A DNA stretch of 64,000 nt from Foetidibacter luteolus (lineage in GTDB: Bacteria; Bacteroidota; Bacteroidia; Chitinophagales; Chitinophagaceae): contig NZ_VVIP01000016.1 of assembly GCF_009650435.1 (NCBI RefSeq), positions 62,001 through 126,000 of the forward strand, read 5' to 3'. Made by a program: the position numbers and the translations under genes. The notes under the pieces were generated by a model, which searched no databases, had not been told where the DNA came from, and saw only the letters and a program-made list of their open reading frames with translations. Below are positions 60,979 through 64,000 of this stretch, piece by piece (position 1 is the stretch's first letter; each line of letters opens with the position of its first letter).

Positions 60979-63900
60979 ATGGCAGATGTAACAAACCGTA
61001 ACAGGCGCATAGAGCGGGCAGCAAAACAGGCTGAACAGGCCGGGCAGCAGGCATCGCAAAGCACGGTGGGCAAAGCCGTTGGCGCTGCCAGCACGGCTAT
61101 GGGCGTGTATGGGCAGGTAATGGGTTTTGTGGGTTCTAAAGCGGAAGCTGCATTAATGCCTGTTTATAAAGCGCTCAGTTTTCTACAGGGGCTTGCCTGC
61201 CTTCCCGCATCGTCTCAGCTTGACCCTGTGATGGGCATTGATGTGCACCTGGTAATGATACCGCCGTCGCCATCGCCCATACCCATGCCGCATCCATACA
61301 TAGCCACGGTTTTTGATCCCAAAGATTACCTGAGCTGCGCGGTAATGACAGCCGCCGCTATGGCCGCGCCAACGCCAACCGGAAATGCAGATGCTGATGC
61401 GGCTGCAAATCTTGCATTTAGCGTTGGCACCATGGCATTAGGTATGGCCGGTATGAGCGCTACCGTAAAACTGGGAGGCTTTACGCCACGCACAACAACC
61501 GGCGTAACCAATAAAGTAATACCGCATTTTCCGATGGGCTCAAGCTTTGCGCCTGTGCCCGTAAAAAAGAATACAGGGCATGCCCAGTTTGGCAGCCTTT
61601 TTTTATTGGCGGATGGCAACCCTTTTACGGGCGGCATGCATTTGAACAACGATTGCTGGGATATAGGCATTATGCAACTGATGCGTAAGCAATACAAGCC
61701 GGCGCCTATGCAGTTGTTTATGCCGACCGGTTTTATAATGGCCATACCATCGCATAACGTAATTGTAAACCCCATACCTACGCCCATTAACCCGATTGCC
61801 GCGCTTACCAAAATTTTGAACGCCGGCTTTGCCAAGATACTCCACAAGATTGCCAACAAGTTTCCTAAAGGCATGCGTGCAGGTTTGCACAAAGCAATAT
61901 GCCATGTAACCGGCCACCCGGTAGATGTAGTAAGCGGTATGCTGTTTACAGACGAAGAAGATTTTTCTCTGCCGGGAGTAATCCCTTTATCATGGGAGCG
62001 TACATGGTATAGCGATAGCAGTTACAAAGGCCCGCTGGGCCATGGCTGGTACCACAATTATGATATGGCCTTTACGGTTGACCAGCAAAATAACCAGGCC
62101 ATATACAGGATGAATGACGGGCGTGGTGTAATATTTGAATTGCCGCAGCCGGGAAAGTTTACGTTTGACCGAAAAGAGAAATTATTCCTGCACTGCCGGG
62201 CCGAGGGGCAATATTACATTGAAGATAGTGATGGACTGATGTACCGGTTTACGGACAGGTTGTACGCAGATCCATTTATAAAAGCCGGCAGCCGTTTATT
62301 GAAAAGCATATCTGACAGGAATGGCTATGCCATGCGTTTTGAATACGGCCAGGAAGGTAATCTCGTAAAAATTATTGACAGCGCCGGTAGAAACCTTGTT
62401 GTGGAAAATGATGAAGAAGGACGGATTATTAACATTATTGCGCCGCACCCCGATGAGCCGGGCAAAACATTTGTAATTGCGCATTACGATTATAATGAAG
62501 CAGGTGACATGGTATGCCATACCGATGCACTGGGCCAGCAGATGAAGTTTGAATACGAGAACCATTTGCTGGTGAAGGAAACCTGGCGTAACGGGCACGA
62601 CTGGTACTTTAGATATGATGGAAAAACTACCGGCGCCAGGTGCATACATACCTGGGGTGATGGCAATATTTATAACCATAAACTTACGTACAACGAGGGA
62701 ATGACGCTTGTAGAAAACAGTCTTGGTTTTGTAACTACATATTATCACAGGAACGGCTTACCCTATTTAAAAATAGATGGTAACGGCGGTGAATGGCAAT
62801 ATAGGTACAATCGCTTTAGTGAATTGGAATGGGAAACAGACCCGCTGGGTAACCAGCAAAATTATTCCCATGATGAATGGGGTAATGTTATTACCAGTAC
62901 AGACCCCGCCGGCGGTTTTACAGCAACGGAATTTTTTCATCCCAAATTTCCGTTGCTGCCCACAGAAGCCATGGACGCGGCAGGCGGTAAATGGAAATGG
63001 GAATATGATGCGCAGGGTAACCTTGTTGTAAGCGTAAACCCTTTAAATGCGAAAACCCATTATACTTATGATGATGGTTTGCTGCACAAAATAACCAACG
63101 CGGCTGGCGCTGTTACCAGGCTGGCTTACGACAAAGACCAGAACCTGGTATCAATTAAAACGGATGATAATGCTGTAACAAGTTATGACTATGATGTGCT
63201 GGGTAACTGCAGCACTATAACTAACCCCAACAATGTAAAGCAACGCCGCTTTTTTGATTTGAAAGGACGTATTGAAAGGGTAAATGATTTTGACGGAAAC
63301 GTAATTAACCTGGAGTATGACGGCATTGATAATGTGATACATTACCGGGACAAGCAAAAGGAAGTTGAATATACTTACCGCGGTTTGTGGAAACTAACCA
63401 GCCGCACGGAAGCTGGGGCTACCATTATTTTTAAATACGATACGGAAGAGCAATTGGTAAAAATCATCAATGAGCATAACCTGCCTTACCGGTTTCAACT
63501 GGATGCGGCTGGTAATGTGGTTGAAGAAATTGGCTTTGATGAAATTACCCGCCGGTACGAACGCAATGCGGCAGGCTGGGTTACGAAAGTAGTACGTCCC
63601 GCAGGCAGCTTTACCAGTTATGGCTATGATAACTGCGGCCGAGTAACAAAAGTGCAGTACAGCGATATCAAGGAAGAAAACTATGCTTACAGGCCGGATG
63701 GAGAATTGATGATGGCGGCCAATGAATCGGCAGCGGTACAGTTTGAGCGCAATGTAATGGGGGACATACTGAAAGAAACTGTGAACGGGCAGTGGGTACA
63801 GTCCACGTATGATGTATTCAGCAACCGCACAAAAATAACCAGCAGCCTGGGGGCGGATATTGAGCAGCACTACAACAAAATGGGCGATGTGCTAAAGATG

Positions 63901-64000
63901 GAGACCGGTGCCTGGTTTGCCAGGTTTACGCATGACAAGCTGGGTTTGGAAACACAGCGGCTGCTACCGGGTGGTATTACCAACGAATGGCAGCGGGATG
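60979..64000 (+). CDS. PAAR-like/Rhs repeat type VI effector, 3' end beyond the window
   Basis: The frame stays open from ATG 60979 to the right edge, giving at least 1007 residues. A basic N-terminus (RRIERAAKQAEQAGQQASQS), then hydrophobic stretches and PAAR-like pieces (DPVMGIDVHLVMIPPSPSP, IPMPHPY, and NTGHAQFGSLFLLADGNPF with MAIPSHNVIVNPIPTP) fill about 1-300. Then comes a DUF6531-type start (VTGHPVDVVSGMLFTDEEDF and SLPGVIPLSWERTWYSD), and YD-type Rhs repeats (YDYDVLGNCSTITNPNN, YDGIDNVIHYRDKQKEVEY, YGYDNCGRVTKVQYSD). It sits on the VgrG spike and delivers a C-terminal toxin inside an Rhs cocoon. The toxin and its immunity gene lie beyond the window, so the activity is unknown. Confidence 0.9.
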   Translation, partial: MADVTNRNRRIERAAKQAEQAGQQASQSTVGKAVGAASTAMGVYGQVMGFVGSKAEAALMPVYKALSFLQGLACLPASSQLDPVMGIDVHLVMIPPSPSPIPMPHPYIATVFDPKDYLSCAVMTAAAMAAPTPTGNADADAAANLAFSVGTMALGMAGMSATVKLGGFTPRTTTGVTNKVIPHFPMGSSFAPVPVKKNTGHAQFGSLFLLADGNPFTGGMHLNNDCWDIGIMQLMRKQYKPAPMQLFMPTGFIMAIPSHNVIVNPIPTPINPIAALTKILNAGFAKILHKIANKFPKGMRAGLHKAICHVTGHPVDVVSGMLFTDEEDFSLPGVIPLSWERTWYSDSSYKGPLGHGWYHNYDMAFTVDQQNNQAIYRMNDGRGVIFELPQPGKFTFDRKEKLFLHCRAEGQYYIEDSDGLMYRFTDRLYADPFIKAGSRLLKSISDRNGYAMRFEYGQEGNLVKIIDSAGRNLVVENDEEGRIINIIAPHPDEPGKTFVIAHYDYNEAGDMVCHTDALGQQMKFEYENHLLVKETWRNGHDWYFRYDGKTTGARCIHTWGDGNIYNHKLTYNEGMTLVENSLGFVTTYYHRNGLPYLKIDGNGGEWQYRYNRFSELEWETDPLGNQQNYSHDEWGNVITSTDPAGGFTATEFFHPKFPLLPTEAMDAAGGKWKWEYDAQGNLVVSVNPLNAKTHYTYDDGLLHKITNAAGAVTRLAYDKDQNLVSIKTDDNAVTSYDYDVLGNCSTITNPNNVKQRRFFDLKGRIERVNDFDGNVINLEYDGIDNVIHYRDKQKEVEYTYRGLWKLTSRTEAGATIIFKYDTEEQLVKIINEHNLPYRFQLDAAGNVVEEIGFDEITRRYERNAAGWVTKVVRPAGSFTSYGYDNCGRVTKVQYSDIKEENYAYRPDGELMMAANESAAVQFERNVMGDILKETVNGQWVQSTYDVFSNRTKITSSLGADIEQHYNKMGDVLKMETGAWFARFTHDKLGLETQRLLPGGITNEWQRD

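Noticed and set aside
61326..61892. 188-residue minus-strand open frame opposite the Rhs N-terminus
   Set aside because: The plus strand is an open Rhs frame with clear DUF6531 and YD-repeat patterns that runs through it.

Overview
The window reads as a chromosomal segment of a Bacteroidota bacterium, most likely from the Chitinophagaceae or a close relative. The evidence is a SusC/SusD pair, two proteins ending in T9SS type A sorting domains, Bacteroidota-type promoters (TAnnTTTG) often only a few bases from the start codon, few purine-rich ribosome binding sites, and TssD (Hcp), VgrG and Rhs proteins of the Bacteroidota type. No rRNA, tRNA, CRISPR array, integrase or transposase gene was seen.

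Positions 1-6543 hold a truncated anti-sigma (FecR-like) remnant followed by susC, susD and a DUF3823 lipoprotein, a glycan uptake locus. It continues as a scattered catabolic cluster on the same strand to 19595: a family 2 glycoside hydrolase, a LacI regulator, a family 43-like glycosidase, a DUF4965/glutaminase-like protein, and an overlapping pair of an FG-GAP/ASPIC (CRTAC1-like) protein and a vanadium-dependent haloperoxidase-like protein. Together these suggest binding, import and trimming of an unknown glycan or glycoconjugate, with LacI as the likely local sensor.

Positions 19.6-48.9 kb are mostly housekeeping and accessory genes: trmH, a rhomboid protease, a DHFR-like plus DUF1801 pair, a large outer-membrane receptor with a possible operator, an AAA/DUF4143 ATPase under repeated palindromes, an ECF sigma factor with a membrane-anchored partner, an MBL hydrolase, bioB, a class III aminotransferase with a DUF1272 protein, an Fe-S CCG-domain protein, a LysE-type exporter, a YkgJ-type protein, two tandem TPR-containing histidine kinases without response regulators, a CBM9-like protein, a GNAT protein, a decayed glycerophosphodiesterase and an ALDH7-type aldehyde dehydrogenase.

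Positions 49.6-55.1 kb encode two T9SS cargo proteins, one made of about 14 GloVer-type repeats and one a parallel beta-helix. After an orphan LytS-like kinase, 56.8 kb to the right edge is a type VI secretion tip module: tssD, vgrG, a TPR protein placed like an effector-loading adaptor, and a PAAR-like/Rhs protein cut by the window edge. Its toxin and immunity genes must lie outside.

The gaps between genes are unusually rich in structured repeats. Two dispersed families recur. Family A (9 copies, about 105-185 bp) is marked by GATTGAAGCGG and GCACCCCC-type ends and has short and long forms. Family B (13 copies) is marked by TTGCGTCGCACTC or TTGTGTCACTCAC and occurs as inverted pairs at three places. 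There are also two local tandem arrays and several long hairpins. No mobility gene for them is present here.
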